Shown here one piece after another: positions 8,996 through 18,204 of a DNA stretch of 20,328 nucleotides. Each line of letters begins with the position of its first letter. Position 1 is the stretch's first letter. Origin of the DNA: Lingula anatina (lineage: Eukaryota; Brachiopoda; Lingulata; Lingulida; Lingulidae). Both the position numbers and the translations under genes were made by a program. The notes beneath the pieces were generated by a model, which had not been told where the DNA came from, searched no databases, and saw only the letters and a list, made by a program, of their open reading frames with translations. The stretch spans positions 16,557 through 36,884 of the forward strand of contig NW_019773831.1 in NCBI RefSeq assembly GCF_001039355.2, read 5' to 3'.

Positions 8996-9955
8996 ACGGA
9001 GCTTTGTTAGTATCATATTAACTTTTTTTATTTTCATTTAAGTTTTATTTTATGGAATTTTCACCACGGTGAAAATTATTTCCAGCGCGGTGAAAATTAT
9101 TTCTACCGCGGTGAAAATAATTTTCACCGCAGTGAAAAATAATTTACACCGCGGTGGGAATTAATTTTCACCGCGGTGGTATTTCCTGGCCATCTTGGCC
9201 CGGGTTATGCATACATGTAGGTTATGCGAATCCAAAATTTACCAGATGTCTGGGAAGGAAATTGATAAAGACAAGCACATGCACATGCACGCGGTTTAAC
9301 CGGTCTATGTGCCAATCATCCCAGGAATGTGGAAGAAGCGACGCAGTATTCGAATAGATTAAAAACCACCGAAATGCTGCAATGTTGTACGTCGCTTTTC
9401 CCTTTATAGCTTGCGTATTATTGGGGATATTGGTAGAAAGAAACCTCTCCGAAGAAACCGAGATTACATCTATTAAGATAAGATCTATGGGCAAACACAT
9501 CACACAAATATTTAAAAATACATTGTCCAAAAATAACGTTAAGTATTAAGTAATAACAATGGGATTCCCTTTGCATAAAACTGCAAGCGGGAGTTAAATT
9601 ATATAGGTGGTAAATATAGATGGGAAACCTAAGTTAACGGCAGTGGCCCCACGAACAGATCCATTAACCTTGTGTGTATGTAACAATAGCATGCACCGTG
9701 ACAGCATCTGGCAAATGTGAGGTTCTGATTACCTATTCATCACCTGGGCCGAGATGGCCAGGAATTACCACCGTGGTGAAAATTATTTTCCACCGCAGTG
9801 TAAATTATTTTTCACCGCGGTGAAAATTATTTTCCACCGTGGTGAAAATTATTTTCCACTGCGGTGTAAATTATTTTCACCGCGGTGAAAATTCCATAAA
9901 ACAAAACTTAAATGAAAATAGAAAAAAGTTTATATGATACTAACAAAGCTCCGTA
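8996..9955. mobile_element. Foldback (long inverted-repeat) element with palindrome arrays
   Basis: Left arm 8996-9215 and right arm about 9741-9955 are inverted copies. The outer ends read ACGGAGCTTTGTTAGTATCA and the inner arm ends read TTCCTGGCCATCT..GGCCC. Each arm holds six copies of a palindromic decamer close to CACCGCGGTG. In the left arm they start at 9062, 9083, 9104, 9125, 9147 and 9169. In the right arm they start at 9769, 9791, 9813, 9835, 9857 and 9878. All are separated by AT-rich AAAATTATTTT spacers. TTCTTTT at 8989-8995 and 9956-9962 is a plausible 7-bp target duplication. The 525-bp core has no convincing gene, so the element is probably non-autonomous. Confidence 0.85.
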
Positions 9956-9969
9956 TTCTTTTTCAATAT

Positions 9970-11480
9970 GAATTAGCCATCCACAGACAGGTAGAGTATG
10001 GAAAGGATACTCTGGAAAAAAAAAACCAAGAGAAAGACTGAAAATAACACAGTCAAATCTAGTCCAATGTTTCTGATATTTGTACAAATTAAGCTTTACA
10101 ACAATAAAAAACTGTGATATGCTGATAAGTTGTCTGACTTTTCTTAAGTGTAATTTTTTTTTGAAATTGATCATCAGAAGAGTGAGAATTAACCAAAACA
10201 AATATTTCAATATTGCAATGTATTATTTACTCTGAAAGAAAACAGCAAATGTGATTGAGGTTTTTGATGATTTGAGGTTGTTTGTGTAAGAGGTTGCAAA
10301 TTACCTGTAACTGTCATCGGGAAAACAGTATATACCTATACAAAAATTCTCTTTACTACCAATCCTACATGCAGATTACTCCTTACAATGGGTTTCTGGA
10401 ATGAGCTGCTGTTAGCACAATATTTTACTATGTCCTAAATCTTTTCAAATATCATGTATTGTACACATGGATAAGACATACCCCCGGTAGTGCTGCTCTT
10501 GGTGATGTCTTTCACTGCCTGCTTTTTCATGGTAAGGGTACTCTGGAACAAGAACAATATAACTGAAAGAACTGAAAATTACATTGAAAAGAATAGCAAA
10601 TTCAGTGACTCAAAATACTTAAATGTTAATAAATTTGTCAAATCTAGATCAATATTTCTAATATTTTGTACCAATGATGCTTAACAACAATAAAAATCTG
10701 TGATAAGCTGATCAGTTGACTGTGACTAATGAAAAGTCTTGTCTTTGGATGATATATTTGTGAAAACTGAATATTACACTGAAAATTAAGACTGCAAATT
10801 CCATGACTTAAAATAGTTAAATGTTAATAATTTTTAAAAAATTGTCCAATGTTTCTGAAATCTGTACAAATAATGCTTAACAACAATAAAAATCTGGGAT
10901 GAACTGATGTTGTCTGTGTCTTTTTTTGAGTGTCAAGTTTATGGGAAATTGATTATCAGAAGAGTGAGAATTAACAAAAACAAATATTTCAATATTGCAA
11001 AGTATTATTTACTCTAAAAGAAAACAGCAAATGTGATGATTTGAGATTGTTTGTGTAAGAGGTTGCAAATTACCTATAACTGTCATCTGGAAAACAATAT
11101 ATACCCATAAATGACTTCTCCTTACTACCAATGCCAGATGCAGATTACTCCTTACAATAGGTTTCTGGAAGGGGTTGTTGTTATCACAATATTTAACAAT
11201 GTCCTAAATCTTTCCAAATATGTATTGTACATATGGATAAAACATAGTGCTGCTCTTGGTGCTGTCTTTCACTGCCTGCTTTTTCATTGTAAGGGTATTC
11301 TGGAACAAGAACAATATAACTGAAAGACCTGAAAATTACATTGAATAGGCTGTCAAATTCCATGACTTAAATAGTTAAACATTAATTATTTTGTGAAATC
11401 TAGTCCAATTTTTCTTATATTTATAGAAATTAAGCTAAACAACTTAAATTCTAAGATAAGTTGATCAGTTAACCACGTCT
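9970..11480. repeat. Tandem segmental repeat, units of about 0.55-0.78 kb
   Basis: The same ordered blocks recur: CAGAAGAGTGAGAATTAAC at 10175 and 10957 (782 bp apart), GTTGCAAATTACCT, CAGATTACTCCTTACAAT, TTTCACTGCCTGCTTTTTCA, and CTGGAACAAGAACAATATAA at 10541 and 11301. A truncated earlier unit ends near 10130. An extra copy of the roughly 150-bp end module sits at 10770-10910. The copies differ by scattered substitutions and indels, so the duplications are not recent. Confidence 0.8.
10488..10546 (-). other. Candidate duplicated exon, copy 2 of 3 (minus strand)
   Basis: On the minus strand an acceptor TTGTTCTTGTTCCAG precedes EYPYHEKAGSERHHQEQHYR, then GG and a good donor (gtatgt). The corresponding place in the next unit (about 11250-11306) reads EYPYNEKAGSERQHQEQHY. 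The truncated unit at about 9965-10012 reads EYPFHTLPVCGW before running into the foldback element. Acceptor and frame are kept in all three, but a donor is clear only here. The plus strand is also open over the segment (HCLLFHGKGTLEQEQYN), so coding status is uncertain. Confidence 0.3.
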
Positions 11481-11684
11481 ATTCAAAAAGTCATTCTAGA
11501 ACATCATTCTTATCATGTTTTCTAACAAAGTAGTTGATATTTTCTGGATTAAATGCACCCATTACTTGTTTTTAAATTCCTGTGTGTATTTTGACAAGCA
11601 ATCTTCACAGCTTCAGAAAGTTCGTTGCCCACTACTTGACAACCCATTTCTTTGATATCCATCTTCATTCTACACAATACTTAC

Positions 11685-11797
11685 TACACCCTTCCTCATC
11701 ACTGTTATCTCTACAGTCATTGTTGTGGTCACATCTCCAAGATAAGTTGATACAGCGGCAATATTACCACATACAAACTTATATGGAGGATGATCAG
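11685..11797 (-). pseudogene. LDL-receptor class A domain exon with a one-base frame break
   Basis: Between acceptor ATCATCTTCCAG and donor gtaagt the minus strand encodes two overlapping parts of an LDLa repeat. The first is PPYKFVCGN in one frame. The second is [20 protein letters not shown] followed by DEEGC in the next frame. The [17 protein letters not shown] pattern with the acidic calcium cage is diagnostic of the LDLa family (Cys-rich extracellular ligand-binding modules of lipoprotein receptors and matrix proteins). LDLa exons are usually phase 1-1 with length divisible by three. This one is 113 bases, so one base is missing, through decay or sequencing error. No flanking LDLa exons are clear, so the parent gene is unknown. 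Confidence 0.65.
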
Positions 11798-12165
11798 CTG
11801 GAAGATGATAAAAAAATACATCTTTAAAACAATCAGGGTGTCAAGTTATAGATGGCTTCCCAACACTTCTCAAGTCATACACATTTTTAATTGTAGTAAA
11901 TAACACTATTTAGTGTAACAGCAATAATTTTTCTAACAAACTTACAAACAAAAACAAAATTCTAAAGGTACATGTACATATAAGTGACATAATTATATAT
12001 ATTCAAAACTTTGAGGTTAGTGTACGGAACCTCCGTTTCAAGCATATTAAAATAAGGATTTAAGCAGCATATGCAGTTGTTTTTGAACATGCCCAAAATA
12101 TTTTATTTCCCTCTGTGGAGGATGAAGCTGGTAGATGATAAAAAATACATTTTTAAAACAACCTA
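11786..12165. repeat. Diverged duplication of the LDLa exon border
   Basis: GGAGGATGATCAGCTGGAAG with the following GATGATAAAA..ATACATCTTTAAAACAA at 11786-11830 recurs at 12118-12165 as GGAGGATGAAGCTGGTAGAT plus the same tail. The second copy keeps the acceptor side of the exon but has no LDLa coding sequence beyond it. The unit spacing is about 332 bp. Confidence 0.65.
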
Positions 12166-12450
12166 CTTAATTTTTTTTNTTCATTTTTTATTTTCTTTAT
12201 TATTCGTTAATTAATTGATTTATTAATTTTTTGATAATAATATTATCATTATTATTGTCATATATAATGGACAAAGCACAATGTAATATTGCAAGAGTGT
12301 TTATTCTTCTGTAATATTTCTTCCTTAAAATACAACAAGGCAAGTTATAATGGACCTTAAGATAAATACTTAAAAAAAACCCATAAATTCTATTTCTAAA
12401 GTATAGAAAAAATAGGTAATCTTCCACTCTGAGATATGGCCTCACCCCCT
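12166..12450. other. AT-rich spacer
   Basis: T-rich and A-rich sequence with one N at 12179. The open frame on the minus strand (12200-12445) is made of Ile, Tyr, Leu and Asn codons typical of AT-rich chance frames. No feature is supported. Confidence 0.45.
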
Positions 12451-13260
12451 CCCCAAGCCATACCAGTTACACTTATCTTTCCTTGCAGTGAGCAACACTT
12501 TTAAAGTAACAAAAAACATTCATCTTACAAATCTTCATACAACAGCATATATACAATACTTAAGTTAACTCCATTCAACACTGTTACTGTACCCACATGG
12601 TAACAAATAATTTGTTTGAATGCATGCGCCTGTAGGTTCAAGCATTTAATAGGGAGAGCAAATGGGAATTATTTTATATATAAAATGGCCTCCCAACACA
12701 CCCCAAAGCCATACCAGTCTTATACAGTCCTTACTTGCACTATTTAATGTAACAACAATCATTCACATCACAAACTTTCCAACAACAACATCATATAAAA
12801 TACTAAGTTAACTCTATTCAAAAACTGTTTCTAGTACTGTATCTGGTAAAATATTCATTTGAAGGAAACATGCATGTCAAATATAATGCTTATATAGTCA
12901 AACATGTTTAGCTGTCAAAAACATATGCATTTTCCGGTAGGTCCATTCAGCAGTACAGGGAAATAAATTGTCTTATATTTCCAAAGCCATACCAGTCTAA
13001 TGCAGTCTTTACTTGCAGCAAATAACACTATGTAGGAACAATATTGTTCATATCACAAAATGTACAAACAACAACATAAAAAAGTCTACGTAAACTCTAT
13101 TCAGTACTCTAACTACAACATATTTGTTTGAAAGAACCAAGCATGAGTGCTTTAATTTGCAGTCAGAACAATTTAAACGGTCAAAAACATCATATACATG
13201 TTCATGTAGATCCAAGCACAGTTAATATATGTCTTTGGGAAATATCCCCTAACCTTAATT
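12451..13260. repeat. Tandem array, periods 251 and 278 bp, three units
   Basis: Each unit starts AAGCCATACCAGT (CCATACCAG at 12458, 12709 and 12987). It then holds a CTTACTTGCA-like or CTTGCAG block, CATCACAAA-like text, CAACAACA, a TTAACTCTATTCA block, ATTTGTTTGAA and TAGGTCCA or TAGATCCA near the end. Diverged similarity may extend leftwards to about 11850. No reading frame is shared between units, so this is a non-coding satellite-like or nested-duplication array. Confidence 0.7.
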
Positions 13261-13340
13261 AATAGTCAATCTTGACTAAGGTATCCAAATTTAATTTCTC
13301 AATAAGCATGTAACATGATACATACTTTCAACTCAGGACC

Positions 13341-13359
13341 AAAAAAAAAAAAAAAAAAA
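13341..13359 (+). repeat. A19 homopolymer
   Basis: An uninterrupted run of 19 A lies just beyond the stop codon of the probable last DUF4806 exon. It is likely length-variable and prone to assembly error. Confidence 0.9.
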
Positions 13360-13361
13360 CA

Positions 13362-13424
13362 TCAGTCTGAATCCGAGGATGATGATACAATTGTCTCTTG
13401 CAAAGCCTGGACTCTTGTCTTTTT
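13362..13424 (-). other. Probable last exon of the DUF4806 gene
   Basis: After TTAATTTCAG the frame reads KKTRVQALQETIVSSSSDSD and TGA at 13362. An acidic Ser-Asp tail is plausible for a nuclear protein. Exon 9 ends in phase 1 and exon 10 is 116 bases, so by length alone this exon starts in phase 0, as this reading needs. The domain-matching frame inside exon 10 would not lead into it. Confidence 0.45.
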
Positions 13425-14337
13425 CTGAAATTAACACATTGAAGTGATTGCAAGTGATTGTCCATCATATCCCTGTTAAACTGAAGTGTTTACATGTAAA
13501 TTCAACATAAGTAAAAGGATTGGCATGGAGATCGACATCACCAGAATTAGAATAAACTGACCTATTTAAGAAACCAACTGATACATGTAGTGCAAACATG
13601 GAAAAGAATCTTATTTTTGTATTAAAACAGTAATTTCAATTTTTTAATATGTGTAAAAAGAGACAAAAGTAAATAAATATGATTAAATACATAGATGTAA
13701 TACATACCAATCTTCTTCAACAATCTTCGCTGTCTTCCTCCCTCCCTGTCACTGGCATTTTTCAACCATGTCTTCATGATTCTTTCTGCGTCACTTTCCT
13801 TGATACCATTGTTTTGGCAGCATCTGTTAAAGTTAAAACATGTTTAAATATATTTCAGTGTTATTACAACCAAATTAAAGCGTGAGAGGTGATAGAGTGG
13901 GAAAATATTACATCATGAAAAATTATTTTGACTCACCAGCAGACACATACTTACCATGCACGACTCTGGCAATTCTGCTTTTGCACAGACCATGTTTTTC
14001 TTTGCTGCCATCCCCTCTTGCACGGCCCTTCCAGTTGAATAAAGTTGCCATAGGAGATGTCATAAGCGCTTCCATCATCCTATAAATGGTGTTTTCCTGC
14101 CCTGTTCCTCCAAGAGTTGTCAGGTGATGGACCTATAACAAATGAAATTCAGACAGTCTAATGCAATTTAATGGAAAGAATTTAATTACCCCTTAACAGC
14201 ACTCTTCCTTATTTAGTTGTACTACTTTCGTCTGTACCACAGGTTAAAAATCTCCTACTAAAATAATCAAAATTACATTCCTATCCATTAATTAATACTA
14301 AAAACAAAATTAGTTGTTATAATTAAAGGAAGTTGAC

Positions 14338-14366
14338 AAAAAAAAAAAAAAAAAAACAAAAAAAAC
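14338..14366. repeat. A-rich homopolymer tract
   Basis: A long A run followed by CAAAAAAAACAG, in the intron between exons 8 and 9 of the DUF4806 gene. It is simple sequence only. Confidence 0.85.
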
Positions 14367-14530
14367 AGCAGAATACCAGTTATGATATCAATATTATTTC
14401 CAACATTCAGCTCCCAATCAGATGGTCAACTGTCAAATAAAAGATGATCTTTTAAATGGAAAATATGTTTGTAATGTCATCTTATCAAACACATAGTGTT
14501 ATATAGAACATAACTCACAAGAGCTTTGGA

Positions 14531-14533
14531 TTA
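14531..14533 (-). other. In-frame TAA inside the DUF4806 domain
   Basis: Exon 8 reads RLEDVLQDRS, then TAA, then SKAL up to the donor gtgagt. It joins in phase 0 to VHHLTTLGG of exon 9. The domain continues in the same frame on both sides of the stop, so this is a nonsense change and not a true end. Confidence 0.75.
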
Positions 14534-15405
14534 AGACCGATCTTGCAGTACATCTTCTAATCTTTGGAAATCTTCCATTGATCTGATGGGAAGATCCAGA
14601 TCTTCCACCATCTGGCTGGTGTCCTCATCCACTTTTTGCCTGTTGTATATGGCCTGGAGCAGTGCTGTGTTTTTTTTAGTTTGCAACAAAATCTGTTGCA
14701 AAATTACCATATGTTTCCTGTCATTTAAAAAAGTTTTCTGCATTATCCAATATTCAACTTCAAAATAAGGGTAAAATTAGAAAGACATTGGAGAGCTGAC
14801 AATTTAGAAACATGTAAAACTTGCTAGCTGACATTTACTTCAAAATAAACAACTGGCATCAACCAATTAATGTTAGTCACACATACATGTACCTCTAATG
14901 TTAGTCACACATATGTACCTCTCAGCTGATCTGTGGGTCAATCCAGAAGAACTGGTGCTAGGTGCACTGCAAGAGAAGTAGCACATACAGTAAATTTTGC
15001 CATTTGGCAACATAATATAATATTAATATTAAATATGATTACAATAAATCTTCATCAACTTGGAGAATGCGTTTCACTTAAATAAAAATATTTCACAAAA
15101 AATACTGCATTTTAAGTAATTATTCTCTTCTTTGCATATAAACTTATTTTACATTTCCTTTGGGGTTAACGGCCTGCCATGGAGTGTCTGAATTGATGAT
15201 ATTGGTCTTTCTCTTTCTACTGGTACACCATCACTGATACACAAAAAAGGTCAAATTTAAAACAAAAATTATCATCCAAATTTCGTTCTAGACAGTGTTG
15301 GTAATTGAATTTTTTATTACCAATGGAAAGGTGATTATGCAGTCTTCAGTTAAAGCAATTGCATATATTTGACAAATTATCAAGTCTCAACTGGAGTTCA
15401 CTAAC

Positions 15406-15725
15406 CTTATGCTGCCATCCTCCAGAGAGAGAGAGAGAGCTAGAAGATTTCTTCCCATTCTTTTCGAAATTCTGTATGCCACTGTATATGATTGAAAAAA
15501 CAAGGAAAAATGACAAAGAACTAACAAATATATGAACATATTCACAATAGCTGAAACTGGCATGCAACCTTTAAGTGAACAATTCAATTACATTTACCAC
15601 AAGTCTAGGAGTTCACTAACCTCATGCTGTCATCCTCTACCATCCTTGGGACAGGAGGTGGAGATGGAAATGACGTAGAGAGAGAAGAGGGCTTCCTCCC
15701 CTTTTTACTCAATGGCTGTATGTCA
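15406..15725 (-). repeat. Tandemly duplicated exons 4 and 5 of the DUF4806 gene
   Basis: Exon 4 (15725-15621) begins t-GAC ATA CAG and ends GAGGATGACAGCATGAG. Exon 5 (15481-15406) begins t-GGC ATA CAG and ends GAGGATGGCAGCATAAG. Both are preceded by TATACAG or TGTACAG and followed by the intron start GTTAGTGAACTCC. Their middles (KKGRKPSS against KNGKKSSS) are also alike, so one arose by duplication of the other with flanking intron. Exon 4 is 105 bases and exon 5 is 76. Confidence 0.8.
15424..15439. repeat. (AG)8 microsatellite inside exon 5
   Basis: On the coding strand this is a CT run encoding Ser and Leu codons. Upstream of it the frame reads GIQNFEKNGKKSSSS. Downstream the part matching exon 4 (LEDGSIR against VEDDSMR) is in another frame. 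Adding one dinucleotide would restore exon phase 2, so the repeat length is two bases off. Confidence 0.75.
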
Positions 15726-15892
15726 CTGTACATAACAGAAGAGCAAATGAATAATAATTTAGAAACATAATTCTTTTCCTTTCATAGCAAATAACATTTA
15801 AATACCACTCAAAGACCATTTACCTTAGCAAAGACATACGGAGCATTAAAATATATATTAAGTTTTTAGTATGCACATGAGTTGGCCTTTAT

Positions 15893-15904
15893 CCCCCCCC
15901 CCCC

Positions 15905-15935
<31 letters not shown>

Positions 15936-15938
15936 ACC
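15893..15938. repeat. C13 followed by (CA)n microsatellite
   Basis: Thirteen C at 15893-15905 run into CA repeats up to about 15938, in an intron of the DUF4806 gene. No function is implied. Confidence 0.9.
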
Positions 15939-16736
15939 AAGATATCCTTTTTATTACTTAAAAATAGAATTAACCTGTCATCAGATTCCTCTTCTGCAAG
16001 TCTGGGTGGCAGGTGTCTCCTTTTGTGCAAAAAAAAAGCATTTAATACAGTGGTATATATTACTATAATCATGATGATTATATATATTAAGAGTGTGAGT
16101 GATGAAACCATGATAAACAAAGGTATGAAAAATGGAAATCTTACATTTTTATAAACATGCAATTACAATTAATATAAGACACTTTATGATGAAATAATAA
16201 AGTATTTTCGAAATTTAACACCATTTACAGGTAATATTATATATAATGTCCCCCTCACCTCCTCTTAGCTTCTGTGTCAGTTGTGTTCAGATCAATCTCA
16301 CAGATATTTTTGTTCATTGATTTAACTGCTTTTGAGCACTTCTCCCTTGCCTTTCTGTAGTCACCTAAAAATTACTGCCTAGTTAACATTGCCGTAGAAT
16401 TTGCCACTGACCAAATGTTGCACAAATTTTCATTTCTTTTATTCCAAATTTATTGATAATGTTAATTTAATTGGTTCCACACACTTACTAGTAGACTTCA
16501 ACACTTTGCAGTCATACACAGCCCAATCACAATCTGGTGGCACACACTCCTCTATGGCTCTTCCACCTCTCATAACTGTCTTGGGGGCCCAAAGGCACTT
16601 ATCACCTTTGACCCATTCATCAGGGGCCACTGCCACTGAATTTTCCTCAGGGAAATATACGATGTTGAACTTTGAGCCAGACATAATCTCCCTGTGATAC
16701 AAATGTTATAAAAGTTAATAAAGTTATGCATGTTTA

Positions 16737-17742
16737 TCACAGAAGGGGTAAAGTAATAAATTGGTTATTTAATGGTAATAAAACTAATTTTGATTTGATC
16801 TGCTCTGGACTGATGCTCACTAATTGACCACTCGGATTATTCACGGACCATATGTGTAGTCTACTAGATTCCACTGGATATATAAAAAATTTTTCTTTTG
16901 TCACAAATGGTTGACATATCAATTTCCGTTCTTGATTGAAAGTGATTATATTTTTTATGATGAAAGGTGTTTGTCAAACATATATAGCATTATCCAGTTG
17001 TTTAACTGATAAAAAATTTTTTTCCATGTGAAGTTCTTTATATTGTTTGCATTGATGGTATTCTTCTGGGACTGGTCCTCTGTGATGTTCTTTTTTACAA
17101 AATGTTTGTGAAGATTTGATTTTTTTTTTCACATGTTCCCTTTCTGCAAGACGGCGTATCACTTGTTGGAGTGGCAATTTTGGTTTGCGCACAAGTCTCT
17201 TAATAGTCTGAAGATAGTTTTCAAATGGGAAACTTGAAAAATTGTGTAAAATTCCATAGATTTGAGCATGCGAAGCCAAANCCCCCCCCCCCCCCCCCCC
17301 CGTCATTCATCCACAGAGTCAACAACTTCTTCATAATCCCTAAACAGGTGCATGTAATCTAGTGGAAATTGGCTGATCATGCCAATCCTCAAGGAAAGTA
17401 AATTTGACTCACCACGTTGGTGTTCATCATACATCATCTCATTAAATGCAACATCAGTTCGAGGTTGTGCAAGTCATACGGTGATTAACCCACTCACCAC
17501 TTTGAACACAGTTGTCGCAACCATAATACCCAGTGTGACCTTTCACTTGTTTCACAAAGCTTCGCGCAGCTGTATCACAAACAAAATTTGATATCCTAAC
17601 AGTGAAATTTTTGTCATCATTAATTAAACCAACTTGTTATAAGTGTCTCATTTCTTCCACAAATTTATTCAGAAACTGATTAGCATCATTGGGTTTTGAC
17701 TGTCCAATCCATAATCCGTGTAGTGTGGAGTCAGATGATGGA
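16737..17742 (-). pseudogene. CACTA/EnSpm-like (TNP2-type) transposase relic
   Basis: Two blocks on the minus strand. Block 1 (17742-17303) follows acceptor CTTTTCCAG. It reads HGLWIGQSKPNDANQFLNKF and then ISNFVCDTAARSFVKQVKGH with TGYYGCDNC, the family's D.xAR...H.GY.GC..C region. After a frame change it reads PRTDVAFNEMMYDEHQRG and SQFPLDYMHL. Block 2 (17280-16737) reads HNFSSFPFENYLQTIKRLVR, KPKLPLQQVIRRLAER and, after a stop, FFIYPVESSRLHIWSV, which matches the family's C-terminal region. The middle of the protein, normally a few hundred residues, is missing at a 20-C run with an N. A TAA after EEMRHL, a frameshift near 17475 and a TGA at 16974-16976 also break it. It ends 45 bases before the DUF4806 gene's first acceptor. 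Confidence 0.7.
17281..17301. repeat. N plus C20 homopolymer at the transposase break
   Basis: One N and twenty C separate two transposase blocks that should be far apart in the protein. This may be a real deletion junction, or a collapsed assembly gap hiding the missing middle. Confidence 0.9.
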
Positions 17743-17985
17743 CTGGAAAAGACAAAAAAAACAACAAAAAAATGTCAGTGATCTGAGGCTTTTTCCTTAA
17801 GATCCAGAATATTAGAGTAATTTAGTAAGTTTTCTACATGTGTACATCATATTAACTGTGAAGAAATAAATATAAAAACTTACAAAATAACGCGTTGTTG
17901 TAAGTCAAGGCTGAGGAGGAAAAAGGTCTACTTATAAATCAGATACAACATCAGTTCTCCAGTTAATTATCTTACCTTCATAAGC

Positions 17986-18200
17986 CAGTGCAAAACTACA
18001 GATGAAAAGGGAATGGCAAAACTTGAAGTGCGCAATCTTGTCAGTTCTCCAAAAGCACTTTTAATCTGCACGTCAACATTCTGTAGCACATATTGTAAAA
18101 TCTTCACAAGCACATTGCATCGTGATGTGAACAGTGAACAACTGACACAGTCGATACCATATGTGTCCTTCACTTCAGATGTCTCATCCTGAACTCACGG
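17986..18200 (-). other. Candidate upstream exon of the transposase relic
   Basis: The minus strand is open through SEVKDTYGIDCVSCSLFTSR to SSVVLHWLMK and meets a good donor gtaaga. The Cys-x2-Cys and its position just upstream of the transposase suggest a 5' exon. However, its phase-0 end does not fit the phase needed at 17742, and I do not recognise a domain. Confidence 0.35.
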
Positions 18201-18204
18201 ATTA

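Larger units (their letters stand above)
13362..16691 (-). pseudogene. DUF4806-domain gene, multi-exon, damaged
   Basis: Minus-strand exons: 16691-16489 (ATG 16684), 16364-16259, 16019-15975, 15725-15621, 15481-15406, 15233-15153, 14966-14919, 14717-14519, 14132-13955, 13823-13708, 13424-13362. All have GT-AG borders. The first exon reads MSGSKFNIVYFPEENSVAVA with later W.KGD..LWAP and W..YDCKVLKS, the usual start of this family. Basic and Ser-rich linkers follow, then a helical segment and LPIRSMEDFQRLEDVL. The domain continues HHLTTLGGTG, FNWKGRARG and ESDAERIMKTWLKNASDREG. Function is unknown; a DNA-associated or element-encoded role is inference. Damage: in-frame TAA at 14531-14533, a frame slip at the (AG)8 tract in exon 5, and a homologous frame in exon 10 that does not fit its neighbours' phases. 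Other phases agree, so it was once a working gene. Confidence 0.8.

Noticed and set aside
9222-9530. 102-codon frame inside the foldback element core, as a possible transposase
   Set aside because: No DDE, HTH or zinc-finger pattern, and composition close to chance. The element appears non-autonomous.
9062-9887. Regularly spaced repeats resembling a CRISPR array
   Set aside because: The units are 10-bp palindromes with near-identical AT-rich spacers, arranged in two inverted arms in eukaryotic DNA. Spacers are not unique and there are no cas genes.
15866-16162. Minus-strand frame with a Val-Cys repeat and Gly run
   Set aside because: The repeats are the translated (CA)n and C13 tracts. Only the part at 15975-16019 is real, as exon 3 of the DUF4806 gene.
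17379-17591. 70-codon plus-strand frame
   Set aside because: It is antisense to the transposase block, which carries the recognisable motifs.
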